From Euonymus europaeus (taxonomy: Eukaryota; Streptophyta; Magnoliopsida; Celastrales; Celastraceae), in assembly GCA_963580455.1 (NCBI GenBank), contig OY756972.1, forward strand, positions 9,935,001 through 9,999,000: a stretch of 64,000 bases of DNA, given 5' to 3'. The translations under genes were made by a program, and so were the position numbers. This document shows, piece after piece, positions 1-12,762 of the stretch. Every line of letters starts with the position of its first letter. The stretch's first letter is position 1. The notes under the pieces are model-generated. The model saw only the letters and a program-made list of their open reading frames with translations. It had not been told where the DNA came from and ran no database searches.

Positions 1-3000
1 AATTTTTATTGTTCTTATATGTCAAATTTTACGAGTATAAGCTTCAAAAATTATTTCGATGCCAAAACACCAACTTTATATGACAAATGCACAAAATCGT
101 TAAAAGCTCCTCCATAGAGAGAGTTGAGCAACTTCGGACTATCAAAGTTGCTCGGGATAAACTTTTTATTTTTCTTTTATATCAAATTTTACAAGTATAA
201 GCTTCCTATATTATTTCGATGCCAAAACACCAACTTTCTATGACAAATGCACGAAACTGTTAAAAGCTCCTCCATAGAGAGAGTTGAGCAAGTTCGGATC
301 ATCAAAGTTACTCTATGTACACTTTTTATTGTTCTTCTATGTCAAATTTTTTTAATACAAGCTTCGAAGATTATTTCGATTCCAAAACACCAACTTTCTA
401 TGATTAATGGATAAAACCGTTAAAAACTCCTCCATAGAAAGAGTTGAGCAACTTCGGACTATCAAAGTTGCTCGGGATAGACTTTTTATTGTTCTTCTAT
501 GTCAAATTTTATGAGTATAAGCTTTCAAGATTATTTCGTTTCCAAAACACCAACTTTCTAAGACAAATGGATAAAACCGTTAAAAGCTCCTCCATAGAGA
601 GAGTTGAGCAACTTCGGACCATCAAAAGTTGCTCGGTGTGCAATTTTTATTGTTCTTATATGTCAAATTTTAAGAGTATAAGCTTCCTAGATTATTTCGA
701 TGCCAAAACACCAATTTTCTATGACAAATGTACAAAACCGTTTAAAGCTCCTCCATAGAGAGAGGTGAGGAATTTCGGACCATCAAAGTTGCTCGGTTTA
801 CACTTTTTTTTGTTCTTATATATCAAATTTTATGAGTATAAGCTTCGCAGATTATTTCGATGCCAAAACACCAACTTTCTATGACAAATGGACAAAACCG
901 TTAAAAGCTCCTTGATAGAGAGAGTTGAGCAACTTCGGACTATCAAAGTTGCTCGGGATAGACTTTTTATTGTTCTTTTATGTCAAATTTTACGAGTATA
1001 AGCTTCCTAGATTATTTCGATGCCAAAACACCAACTTTCTATGACAAATGGACAAAACCGTTAAAAGCTCCTTGATAGAGAGAGTTGAGCAACTTCGGAC
1101 TATCAAAGTTGCTCGGGATAAACTTTTTATTTTTCTTTTCTATCAAAATTTTCTTGTATAAGCTTCCTATATTATTTCGATGCCAAAACACCAACTTTCT
1201 ATGACAAATGGACGAAACTGTTAAAAGCTCCTCCATAGAGAGAGTTGAGCAAGTTCGGATCATCAAAGTTACTCTATGTACACTTTTTATTGTTCTTCTA
1301 TGTCAAATTTTTTTAATACAAGCTTCCAAGATTATTTCGATTCCAAAACACCAACTTTCTATGATTAATGGATAAAACCGTTAAAAACTCCTCCATAGAG
1401 AGAGTTGAGCAACTTCGGACTATCAAAGTTGCTCGGGATAGACTTTTTATTGTTCTTCTATGTCAAATTTTATGAGTATAAGCTTCCAAGATTATTTCGT
1501 TTCCAAAACACCAACTTTCTAAGACAAATGGATAAAACCGTTAAAAGCTCCTCCATAGAGAGAGTTGAGCAACTTCGGACCATCAAAAGTTGCTCGGTGT
1601 GCAATTTTTATTGTTCTTATATGTCAAATTTTAAGAGTATAAGCTTCCTAGATTATTTCGATGCCAAAACACCAACTTTCTATGACAAATGTACAAAACC
1701 GTTAAAAGCTCCTCCATAGAGAGAGTTGAGGAACTTCGGACCATCAAAGTTGCTCGGTTTAAACTTTTTTTTGTTCTTATATATCAAATTTTATGAGTAT
1801 AAGCTTCGCAGATTATTTCGATGGCAAAACACCAACTTTCTATGACAAATGGACAAAACCGTTAAAAGCTCCTCGATAGAGAGAGTTGAGCAACTTCGGA
1901 CTATCAAAGTTGCTCGGGATAAACTTTTTATTGTTCTTTTATGTCAAATTTTACGAGTATAAGCTTCCTAGATTATTTCGATGCCAAAACACCAACTTTC
2001 TAGGACAAACGGACGAAACCGTTAAAAGCTCCTCCATAGAGAGAGTTGAGCAAGTTCGGATCATCAAAGTTACTCTATGTACACTTTTTATTGTTCTTCT
2101 ATGTCAAATTTTTTTAATACAAGCTTCCAAGATTATTTCGATTCCAAAACACCAACTTTCTATGACTAATGGATAAAACCGTTGAAAGCTCCTCCATAGA
2201 GAGAGTTGAGCAACTTCGGACCATCAAAGTTGCTCGGTGTGCAATTTTTATTGTTCTTATATGTCAAAATTTTAGAGTATAAGCTTCCTAGATTATTTCG
2301 ATGCCAAAACAAGAACTTTCTATGACAAATGGACAAAACCGTTAAAAGCTCCTCCATAGAGAGAGTTGAGGAACTTCGGACCATCAAAGTTGCTCGGTTT
2401 ACACTTTTTTTTTCTTATATATCAAATTTTGTGAGTATAAGCTTCTTAGATTATTTCGCTGCCAAAACATCAACTTTCTATGACAAATGGACAAAACCGT
2501 TAAAAGCTCCTCCATAGAGAGAGTTGAGCAACTTCGGACTATCAAAGTTGCTCGGGATAAACTTTTTATTTTTCTTTTATATCAAATTTTACAAGTATAA
2601 GCTTCCTATATTATTTCGATGCCAAAACACCAACTTTCTATGACAAATGGACGAAACTGTTAAAAGCTCCTCCATAGAGAGAGTTGAGCAAGTTCGGATC
2701 ATCAAAGTTACTCTATGTACACTTTTTATTGTTCTTCTATGTCAAATTTTTTTAATACAAGCTTCCAAGATTATTTCGATTCCAAAACACCAACTTTCTA
2801 TGATTAATGGATAAAACCGTTAAAAACTCCTCCATAGAGAGAGTTGAGCAACTTCGGACTATCAAAGTTGCTCAGGATAGACTTTTTATTGTTCTTCTAT
2901 GTCAAATTTTATGAGTATAAGCTTCCAAGATTATTTCGTTTCCAAAACACCAACTTTCTAAGACAAATGGATAAAACCGTTAAAAGCTCCTCCATAGAGA

Positions 3001-4440
3001 GAGTTGAGCAACTTCGGACCATCAAAAGTTGCTCGGTGTGCAATTTTTATTGTTCTTATATGCCAAATTTTAAGAGTATAAGCTTCCTAGATTATTTCGA
3101 TGCCAAAACACCAACTTTCTATGACAAATGTACAAAACCGTTAAAAGCTCCTCCATAGAGAGAGTTGAGGAACTTCGGACCATCAAAGTTGCTCGGTTTA
3201 AACTTTTTTTTGTTCTTATATATCAAATTTTATGAGTATAAGCTTCGCAGATTATTTCGATGCCAAAACACCAACTTTCTATGACAAATGGACAAAACCG
3301 TTAAAAGCTCCTCGATAGAGAGAGTTGAGCAACTTCGGACTATCAAAGTTGCTCGGGATAAACTTTTTATTGTTCTTTTATGTCAAATTTTACGAGTATA
3401 AGCTTCCTAGATTATTTCGATGCCAAAACACCAAATTTCTATGACAAATTGACGAAACCGTTAAAAGCTCCTCCATAGAGAGAGTTGAGCAAGTTCGGAT
3501 CATCAAAGTTACTCTATGTACACTTTTTATTGTTCTTCTATGTCAAATTTTTCTAATACAAGCTTCCAAGATTATTTCGATTCCAAAACACCAACTTTCT
3601 ATGACTAATGGATAAAACCGTTGAAAGCTCCTCCATAGAGAGAGTTGAGCTACTTCGGACCATCAAAGTTGCTCGGTGTGCAATTTTTATTGTTCTTATA
3701 TGTCAAAATTTTAGAGTATAAGCTTCCTAGATTATTTCGATGCCAAAACAAGAACTTTCTATGACAAATGGACAAAACCGTTAAAAGCTCCTCCATAGAG
3801 AGAGTTGAGGAACTTCGGACCATCAAAGTTGCTCGGTTTACACTTTTTTTTTCTTATATATCAAATTTTGTGAGTATAAGCTTCTTAGATTATTTCGCTG
3901 CCAAAACATCAACTTTCTATGACAAATGGACAAAACCGTTAAAAGCTCCTCGATAGAGAGAGTTGAGCAACTTCGGACTACAAAAGTTGCTCGGGATAGA
4001 CTTTTTATTGTTCTTTTATGTCAAATTTTACGAGTATAAGCTTCCTAGATTATTTCGATGCCAAAACAACAACTTTCTATGACAAATGGACAAAACCTTT
4101 AAAAGATCCTCCATAGAGAGAGTTGAGCAACTTCGGACCATCAAAGTTGCTCGGTGTACAATTTTTATTGTTCTTCTATGTCAAATTTTTTGAATATAAG
4201 CTTCGTAGATTATTTCGATGCCAAAACACCAACTTTCTATGACAAATGGACGAAACCGTTAAAAGCTCCTCCATAGAGAGAGTTGAGCAACTTCGGACTA
4301 TCAAAAGTTGCTCGGGATAGACATTTTATTGTTCTTCTATGTCAAATTTTCTAAATATAAGCTTCGTAGATTATTTCGATGCCAAAACACCAACTTTCTA
4401 TGGCAAATGGAGAAAACCGTTAAAAGCTCCTTCAAAGAGA
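1..4440 (+). repeat. Irregular HOR segment: partial, 6-mer, 9-mer, then an m2-m13 run
   Basis: The window opens inside an m1 monomer. Subtypes then read m2-m7 (121-1081, six monomers, 961 bp), m2-m10 (1082-2520, nine monomers, 1439 bp), and m2-m13 (2521-4440), which leads into the regular 13-mer block. In the first run the last monomer is intermediate between m7 and m11. The jump from m10 directly to m2 at 2521 skips m11, m12, m13 and m1, which is expected from unequal exchange between similar but non-allelic monomers. The m6 copy at 762 has an unusual GAGGTGAGGAATTTC start. There are no genes in this stretch. Confidence 0.85.
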
Positions 4441-6520
4441 GAGTTGAGCAACTTCGGACCATCAAAGTTGCTCGGTGTACAATTTTTATTGTTCTTATAT
4501 GTCAAATTTTACGAGTATAAGCTTCATAAATTATTTCGATGCCAAAACACCAACTTTATATGACAAATGCACAAAATCGTTAAAAGCTCCTCCATAGAGA
4601 GAGTTGAGCAACTTCGGACTATCAAAGTTGCTCGGGATAAACTTTTTATTTTTCTTTTCTATCAAAATTTTCTAGTATAAGCTTCCTATATTATTTCGAT
4701 GCCAAAACACCAACTTTCTATGACAAATGGACGAAACTGTTAAAAGCTCCTCCATAGAGAGAGTTGAGCAAGTTCGGATCATCAAAGTTACTCTATGTAC
4801 ACTTTTTATTGTTCTTCTATGTCAAATTTTTTTAATACAAGCTTCCAAGATTATTTCGATTCCAAAACACCAACTTTCTATGATTAATGGATAAAACCGT
4901 TAAAAACTCCTCCATAGAGAGAGTTGAGCAACTTCGGACTATCAAAGTTGCTCGGGATAGACTTTTTATTGTTCTTCTATGTCAAATTTTATGAGTATAA
5001 GCTTCCAAGATTATTTCGTTTCCAAAACACCAACTTTCTAAGACAAATGGATAAAACCGTTAAAAGCTCCTCCATAGAGAGAGTTGAGCAACTTCGGACC
5101 ATCAAAAGTTGCTCGGTGTGCAATTTTTATTGTTCTTATATGTCAAATTTTAAGAGTATAAGCTTCCTAGATTATTTCGATGCCAAAACACCAACTTTCT
5201 ATGACAAATGTACAAAACCGTTAAAAGCTCCTCCATAGAGAGAGTTGAGGAACTTCGGACCATCAAAGTTGCTCGGTTTAAACTTTTTTTTGTTCTTATA
5301 TATCAAATTTTATGAGTATAAGCTTCGCAGATTATTTCGATGGCAAAACACCAACTTTCTATGACAAATGGACAAAACCGTTAAAAGCTCCTCGATAGAG
5401 AGAGTTGAGCAACTTCGGACTATCAAAGTTGCTCGGGATAAATTTTTTATTGTTCTTTTATGTCAAATTTTACGAGTATAAGCTTCCTAGATTATTTCGA
5501 TGCCAAAACACCAACTTTCTAGGACAAATGGACGAAACCGTTAAAAGCTCCTCCATAGAGAGAGTTGAGCATGTTCGGATCATCAAAGTTACTCTATGTA
5601 CACTTTTTATTGTTCTTCTATGTCAAATTTTTTTAATACAAGCTTCCAAGATTATTTCGATTCCAAAACACCAACTTTCTATGACTAATGGATAAAACCG
5701 TTGAAAGCTCCTCCATAGAGAGAGTTGAGCAACTTCGGACCATCAAAGTTGCTCGGTGTGCAATTTTTATTGTTCTTATATGTCAAAATTTTAGAGTATA
5801 AGCTTCCTAGATTATTTCGATGCCAAAACAAGAACTTTCTATGACAAATGGACAAAACCGTTAAAAGCTCCTCCATAGAGAGAGTTGAGGAACTTCGGAC
5901 CATCAAAGTTGCTCGGTTTACACTTTTTTTTTCTTATATATCAAATTTTATGAGTATAAGCTTCTTAGATTATTTCGATGCCAAAACATCAACTTTCTAT
6001 GACAAATGGACAAAACCGTTAAAAGCTCCTCGATAGAGAGAGTTGAGCAACTTCGGACTACAAAAGTTGCTCGGGATAGACTTTTTATTGTTCTTTTATG
6101 TCAAATTTTACGAGTATAAGCTTCCTAGATTATTTCGATGCCAAAACACCAACTTTCTATGACAAATGGACAAAACCTTTAAAAGATCCTCCATAGATAG
6201 AGTTGAGCAACTTCGGACCATCAAAGTTTCTCGGTGTACAATTTTTATTGTTCTTCTATGTCAAATTTTCTGAATATAAGCTTCGTAGATTATTTCGATG
6301 CCAAAACACCAACTTTCTATGACAAATGGACGAAACCGTTAAAAGCTCCTCCATAAAGAGAGTTGAGCAACTTCGGACTATCAAAAGTTGCTCGGGATAG
6401 ACATTTGATTGTTCTTCTATGTCAAATTTTCTAAATATAAGCTTCGTAGATTATTTCGATGCCAAAACACCAACTTTCTATGGCAAATGGAGAAAACCGT
6501 TAAAAGCTCCTTCATAGAGA
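4441..6520 (+). repeat. 13-mer HOR, copy 1 (2080 bp)
   Basis: This unit contains all thirteen subtypes in order m1 to m13, starting at the m1 GAGTTGAGC. Two monomers (m5 and m13) are 161 bp because CATCAAAG has become ATCAAAAG. m10 is shorter because its T-run joins CTTATATATC directly. These offsets cancel, so thirteen monomers make exactly 2080 bp. By head motif the order can be read as GGTGTAC/GGTGTGC monomers (m1, m5, m9, m12), GGGATA monomers (m2, m4, m7, m11, m13), TTACTCTATG monomers (m3, m8) and GGTTTA monomers (m6, m10). This suggests that the 13-mer grew from shorter ancestral multimers. That history is inference. Confidence 0.92.
4446..4473. other. Conserved dyad of the monomer (example copy)
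   Basis: GAGCAACTT (4446-4454) and AAGTTGCTC (4465-4473) are exact reverse complements around a 10-base spacer. The same dyad stands at the same place in most monomers. In m5 and m13 the spacer is 11 bases. In m3 and m8 both arms change (GAGCAAGTT, AAGTTACTC) and pairing is broken. It could form a short cruciform or a hairpin in a transcript; no function is shown. Confidence 0.9.
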
Positions 6521-8600
6521 GAGTTGAGCAACTTCGGACCATCAAAGTTGCTCGGTGTACAATTTTTATTGTTCTTATATGTCAAATTTTACGAGTATAA
6601 GCTTCATAAATTATTTCGATGCCAAAACACCAACTTTATATGACAAATGCACAAAATCGTTAAAAGCTCCTCCATAGAGAGAGTTGAGCAACTTCGGACT
6701 ATCAAAGTTGCTCGGGATAAACTTTTTATTTTTCTTTTATATCAAATTTTACTAGTATAAGCTTCCTATATTATTTCGATGCCAAAACACCAACTTTCTA
6801 TGACAAATGGACGAAACTATTAAAAGCTCCTTCATAGAGAGAGTTGAGCAAGTTCGGATCATCAAAGTTACTCTATGTACACTTATTATTGTTCTTCTAT
6901 GTCAAATTTTTTTAATACAAGCTTCGAAGATTATTTCGATTCCAAAACACCAACTTTCTATGATTAATGGATAAAACCGTTAAAAACTCCTCCATAGAGA
7001 GAGTTGAGCAACTTCGGACTATCAAAGTTGCTCGGGATAGACTTTTTATTGTTCTTCTATGTCAAATTTTATGAGTATAAGCTTCCAAGATTATTTCGTT
7101 TCCAAAACACCAACTTTCTAAGACAAATGGATAGAACCGTTAAAAGCTCCTCCATAGAGAGAGTTGAGCAACTTCGGACCATCAAAAGTTGCTCGGTGTG
7201 CAATTTTTATTGTTCTTATATGTCAAATTTTAAGAGTATAAGCTTCCTAGATTATTTCGATGCCAAAACACCAACTTTCTATGACAAATGTACAAAACCG
7301 TTAAAAGCTCCTCCATAGAGAGAGTTGAGGAACTTCGGACCATCAAAGTTGCTCGGTTTAAACTTTTTTTTGTTCCTATATATCAAATTTTATGAGTATA
7401 AGCTTCGCAGATTATTTCGATGGCAAAACACCAACTTTCTATGACAAATGGACAAAACCGTTAAAAGCTCCTCGATAGAGAGAGTTGAGCAACTTCGGAC
7501 TATCAAAGTTGCTCGGGATAAACTTTTTATTGTTCTTTTATGTCAAATTTTACGAGTATAAGCTTCCTAGATTATTTCGATGCCAAAACACCAACTTTCT
7601 ATGACAAATGGACGAAACCGTTAAAAGCTCCTCCATAGAGAGAGTTGAGCAAGTTCGGATCATCAAAGTTACTCTATGTACACTTTTTATTGTTCTTCTA
7701 TGTCATATTTTTTTAATACAAGCTTCCAAGATTATTTCGATTCCAAAACACCAACTTTCTATGACTAATGGATAAAACCGTTGAAAGCTCCTCCATAGAG
7801 AGAGTTGAGCAACTTCGGACCATCAAAGTTGCTCGGTGTGCAATTTTTATTGTTCTTATATGTCAAAATTTTAGAGTATAAGCTTCCTAGATTATTTCGA
7901 TGCCAAAACAAGAACTTTCTATGACAAATGGACAAAACCGTTAAAAGCTCCTTCATAGAGAGAGTTGAGGAACTTCGGACCATCAAAGTTGCTCGGTTTA
8001 CACTTTTTTTTTCTTATATATCAAATTTTATGAGTATAAGCTTCTTAGATTATTTCGATGCCAAAACATCAACTTTCTATGACAAATGGACAAAACCGTT
8101 AAAAGCTCCTCGATAGAGAGAGTTGAGCAACTTCGGACTACAAAAGTTGCTCGGGATAGACTTTTTATTGTTCTTTTATGTCAAATTTTACGAGTATAAG
8201 CTTCCTAGATTATTTCGATGCCAAAACACCAACTTTCTATGACAAATGGACAAAACCTTTAAAAGATCCTCCATAGATAGAGTTGAGCAACTTCGGACCA
8301 TCAAAGTTGCTCGGTGTACAATTTTTATTGTTCTTCTATGTCAAATTTTCTGAATATAAGCTTCGTAGATTATTTCGATGCCAAAACACCAACTTTCTAT
8401 GACAAATGGACGAAACCGTTAAAAGCTCCTCCATAGAGAGAGTTGAGCAACTTCGGACTATCAAAAGTTGCTCGGGATAGACATTTGATTGTTCTTCTAT
8501 GTCAAATTTTCTAAATATAAGCTTCGTAGATTATTTCGATGCCAAAACACCAACTTTCTATGGCAAATGGAGAAAACCGTTAAAAGCTCCTTCATAGAGA
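6521..8600 (+). repeat. 13-mer HOR, copy 2 (2080 bp)
   Basis: Same m1-m13 order and same length as the preceding unit. Private or shared variants include ACTTATTATTG in m3 (for ACTTTTTATTG), ATGGATAGAACC in m4 and GACGAAACTATT in m2. These variants continue into the next copies and mark this lineage. m8 carries TGTCATATTTTT in place of TGTCAAATTTTT, also shared with later copies. Confidence 0.92.
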
Positions 8601-10681
8601 GAGTTGAGCAACTTCGGACCATCAAAGTTGCTCGGTGTACAATTTTTATTGTTCTTATATGTCAAATTTTACGAGTATAAGCTTCATAAATTATTTCGAT
8701 GCCAAAACACCAACTTTATATGACAAATGCACAAAATCGTTAAAAGCTCCTCCATAGAGAGAGTTGAGCAACTTCGGACTATCAAAGTTGCTCGGGATAA
8801 ACTTTTTATTTTTCTTTTATATCAAATTTTACTAGTATAAGCTTCCTATATTATTTCGATGCCAAAACACCAACTTTCTATGACAAATGGACGAAACTAT
8901 TAAAAGCTCCTCCATAGAGAGAGTTGAGCAAGTTCGGATCATCAAAGTTACTCTATGTACACTTATTATTGTTCTTCTATGTCAAATTTTTTTAATACAA
9001 GCTTCGAAGATTATTTCGATTCCAAAACACCAACTTTCTATGATTAATGGATAAAACCGTTAAAAACTCCTCCATAGAGAGAGTTGAGCAACTTCGGACT
9101 ATCAAAGTTGCTCGGGATAGACTTTTTATTGTTCTTCTATGTCAAATTTTATGAGTATAAGCTTCCAAGATTATTTCGTTTCCAAAACACCAACTTTCTA
9201 AGACAAATGGATAGAACCGTTAAAAGCTCCTCCATAGAGAGAGTTGAGCAACTTCGGACCATCAAAAGTTGCTCGGTGTGCAATTTTTATTGTTCTTATA
9301 TGTCAAATTTTAAGAGTATAAGCTTCCTAGATTATTTCGATGCCAAAACACCAACTTTCTATGACAAATGTACAAAACCGTTAAAAGCTCCTCCATAGAG
9401 AGAGTTGAGGAACTTCGGACCATCAAAGTTGCTCGGTTTAAACTTTTTTTTGTTCTTATATATCAAATTTTATGAGTATAAGCTTCGCCGATTATTTCGA
9501 TGCCAAAACACCAACTTTCTATGACAAATGGACAAAACCGTTAAAAGCTCCTCGATAGAGAGAGTTGAGCAACTTCGGACTATCAAAGTTGCTCGGGATA
9601 AACTTTTTATTGTTCTTTTATGTCAAATTTTACGAGTATAAGCTTCCTAGATTATTTCGATGCCAAAACACCAACTTTCTATGACAAATGGACGAAACCG
9701 TTAAAAGCTCCTCCATAGAGAGAGTTGAGCAAGTTCGGATCATCAAAGTTACTCTATGTACACTTTTTATTGTTCTTCTATGTCATATTTTTTTAATACA
9801 AGCTTCCAAGATTATTTCGATTCCAAAACACCAACTTTCTATGACTAATGGATAAAACCGTTGAAAGCTCCTCCATAGAGAGAGTTGAGCAACTTCGGAC
9901 CATCAAAGTTGCTCGGTGTGCAATTTTTATTGTTCTTATATGTCAAAATTTTAGAGTATAAGCTTCCTAGATTATTTCGATGCCAAAACAAGAACTTTCT
10001 ATGACAAATGGACAAAACCGTTAAAAGCTCCTCCATAGAGAGAGTTGAGGAACTTCGGACCATCAAAGTTGCTCGGTTTACACTTTTTTTTTTCTTATAT
10101 ATCAAATTTTATGAGTATAAGCTTCTTAGATTATTTCGATGCCAAAACATCAACTTTCTATGACAAATGGACAAAACCGTTAAAAGCTCCTCGATAGAGA
10201 GAGTTGAGCAACTTCGGACTACAAAAGTTGCTCGGGATAGACTTTTTATTGTTCTTTTATGTCAAATTTTACGAGTATAAGCTTCCTAGATTATTTCGAT
10301 GCCAAAACACCAACTTTCTATGACAAATGGACAAAACCTTTAAAAGATCCTCCATAGATAGAGTTGAGCAACTTCGGACCATCAAAGTCGCTCGGTGTAC
10401 AATTTTTATTGTTCTTCTATGTCAAATTTTCTGAATATAAGCTTCGTAGATTATTTCGATGCCAAAACACCAACTTTCTATGACAAATGGACGAAACCGT
10501 TAAAAGCTCCTCCATAGAGAGAGTTGAGCAACTTCGGACTATCAAAAGTTGCTCGGGATAGACATTTGATTGTTCTTCTATGTCAAATTTTCTAAATATA
10601 AGCTTCGTAGATTATTTCGATGCCAAAACACCAACTTTCTATGGCAAATGGAGAAAACCGTTAAAAGCTCCTTCATAGAGA
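8601..10681 (+). repeat. 13-mer HOR, copy 3 (2081 bp)
   Basis: Same m1-m13 order. It is one base longer than the previous unit because the m10 T-run near 10084-10093 has ten Ts instead of nine. m6 here reads CTTCGCCGATT, a private change. It shares the m2, m3 and m4 variants with its neighbours. Confidence 0.92.
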
Positions 10682-12762
10682 GAGTTGAGCAACTTCGGAC
10701 CATCAAAGTTGCTCGGTGTACAATTTTTATTGTTCTTATATGTCAAATTTTACGAGTATAAGCTTCATAAATTATTTCGATGCCAAAACACCAACTTTAT
10801 ATGACAAATGCACAAAATCGTTAAAAGCTCCTCCATAGAGAGAGTTGAGCAACTTCGGACTATCAAAGTTGCTCGGGATAAACTTTTTATTTTTCTTTTA
10901 TATCAAATTTTACTAGTATAAGCTTCCTATATTATTTCGATGCCAAAACACCAACTTTCTATGACAAATGGACGAAACTATTAAAAGCTCCTCCATAGAG
11001 AGAGTTGAGCAAGTTCGGATCATCAAAGTTACTCTATGTACACTTATTATTGTTCTTCTATGTCAAATTTTTTTAATACAAGCTTCGAAGATTATTTCGA
11101 TTCCAAAACACCAACTTTCTATGATTAATGGATAAAACCGTTAAAAACTCCTCCATAGAGAGAGTTGAGCAACTTCGGACTATCAAAGTTGCTCGGGATA
11201 GACTTTTTATTGTTCTTCTATGTCAAATTTTATGAGTATAAGCTTCCAAGATTATTTCGTTTCCAAAACACCAACTTTCTAAGACAAATGGATAGAACCG
11301 TTAAAAGCTCCTCCATAGAGAGAGTTGAGCAACTTCGGACCATCAAAAGTTGCTCGGTGTGCAATTTTTATTGTTCTTATATGTCAAATTTTAAGAGTAT
11401 AAGCTTCCTAGATTATTTCGATGCCAAAACACCAACTTTCTATGACAAATGTACAAAACCGTTAAAAGCTCCTCCATAGAGAGAGTTGAGGAACTTCGGA
11501 CCATCAAAGTTGCTCGGTTTAAACTTTTTTTTGTTCTTATATATCAAATTTTATGAGTATAAGCTTCGCAGATTATTTCGATGCCAAAACACCAACTTTC
11601 TATGACAAATGGACAAAACCGTTAAAAGCTCCTCGATAGAGAGAGTTGAGCAACTTCGGACTATCAAAGTTGCTCGGGATAAACTTTTTATTGTTCTTTT
11701 ATGTCAAATTTTACGAGTATAAGCTTCCTAGATTATTTCGATGCCAAAACACCAACTTTCTATGACAAATGGACGAAACCGTTAAAAGCTCCTCCATAGA
11801 GAGAGTTGAGCAAGTTCGGATCATCAAAGTTACTCTATGTACACTTTTTATTGTTCTTCTATGTCATATTTTTTTAATACAAGCTTCCAAGATTATTTCG
11901 ATTCCAAAACACCAACTTTCTATGACTAATGGATAAAACCGTTGAAAGCTCCTCCATAGAGAGAGTTGAGCAACTTCGGACCATCAAAGTTGCTCGGTGT
12001 GCAATTTTTATTGTTCTTATATGTCAAAATTTTAGAGTATAAGCTTCCTAGATTATTTCGATGCCAAAACAAGAACTTTCTATGACAAATGGACAAAACC
12101 GTTAAAAGCTCCTCCATAGAGAGAGTTGAGGAACTTCGGACCATCAAAGTTGCTCGGTTTACACTTTTTTTTTTCTTATATATCAAATTTTATGAGTATA
12201 AGCTTCTTAGATTATTTCGATGCCAAAACATCAACTTTCTATGACAAATGGACAAAACCGTTAAAAGCTCCTCGATAGAGAGAGTTGAGCAACTTCGGAC
12301 TACAAAAGTTGCTCGGGATAGACTTTTTATTGTTCTTTTATGTCAAATTTTACGAGTATAAGCTTCCTAGATTATTTCGATGCCAAAACACCAACTTTCT
12401 ATGACAAATGGACAAAACCTTTAAAAGATCCTCCATAGATAGAGTTGAGCAACTTCGGACCATCAAAGTTGCTCGGTGTACAATTTTTATTGTTCTTCTA
12501 TGTCAAATTTTCTGAATATAAGCTTCGTAGATTATTTCGATGCCAAAACACCAACTTTCTATGACAAATGGACGAAACCGTTAAAAGCTCCTCCATAGAG
12601 AGAGTTGAGCAACTTCGGACTATCAAAAGTTGCTCGGGATAGACATTTGATTGTTCTTCTATGTCAAATTTTCTAAATATAAGCTTCGTAGATTATTTCG
12701 ATGCCAAAACACCAACTTTCTATGGCAAATGGAGAAAACCGTTAAAAGCTCCTTCATAGAGA
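10682..12762 (+). repeat. 13-mer HOR, copy 4 (2081 bp)
   Basis: Same subtype order and same ten-T m10 run as the preceding copy. It is almost identical to that copy by eye, the best local example of homogenisation. The four consecutive 13-mers span 4441-12762. Confidence 0.92.

Noticed and set aside
4451..4470. CENP-B box-like motif (CTTCGGACCATCAAAG)
   Set aside because: It matches the TTCG and A positions of the known NTTCGNNNNANNCGGGN consensus but lacks CGGG. TTCG alone is expected by chance, so no CENP-B site is claimed.
4446..4473. Rho-independent terminator or small-RNA hairpin
   Set aside because: The stem is AT-rich, recurs in almost every monomer and has no gene upstream. It is better described as a satellite dyad.
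444..5238. Repeated open reading frames of ~104 codons (e.g. 444-758, 1405-1719, 4924-5238) with recurring residues such as YVKFYEYKL
   Set aside because: They start at TTG or GTG inside the repeat, end at the TAG of CTCCATAG, recur once per HOR, and exist in several frames and on both strands. A 160-bp period shifts frame every monomer. They are translations of satellite DNA.
9845..10105. Minus-strand frames of 73-86 codons in m8-m10
   Set aside because: The difference in their length comes only from the m10 T-run changing frame. There is no start context, domain or codon signal.
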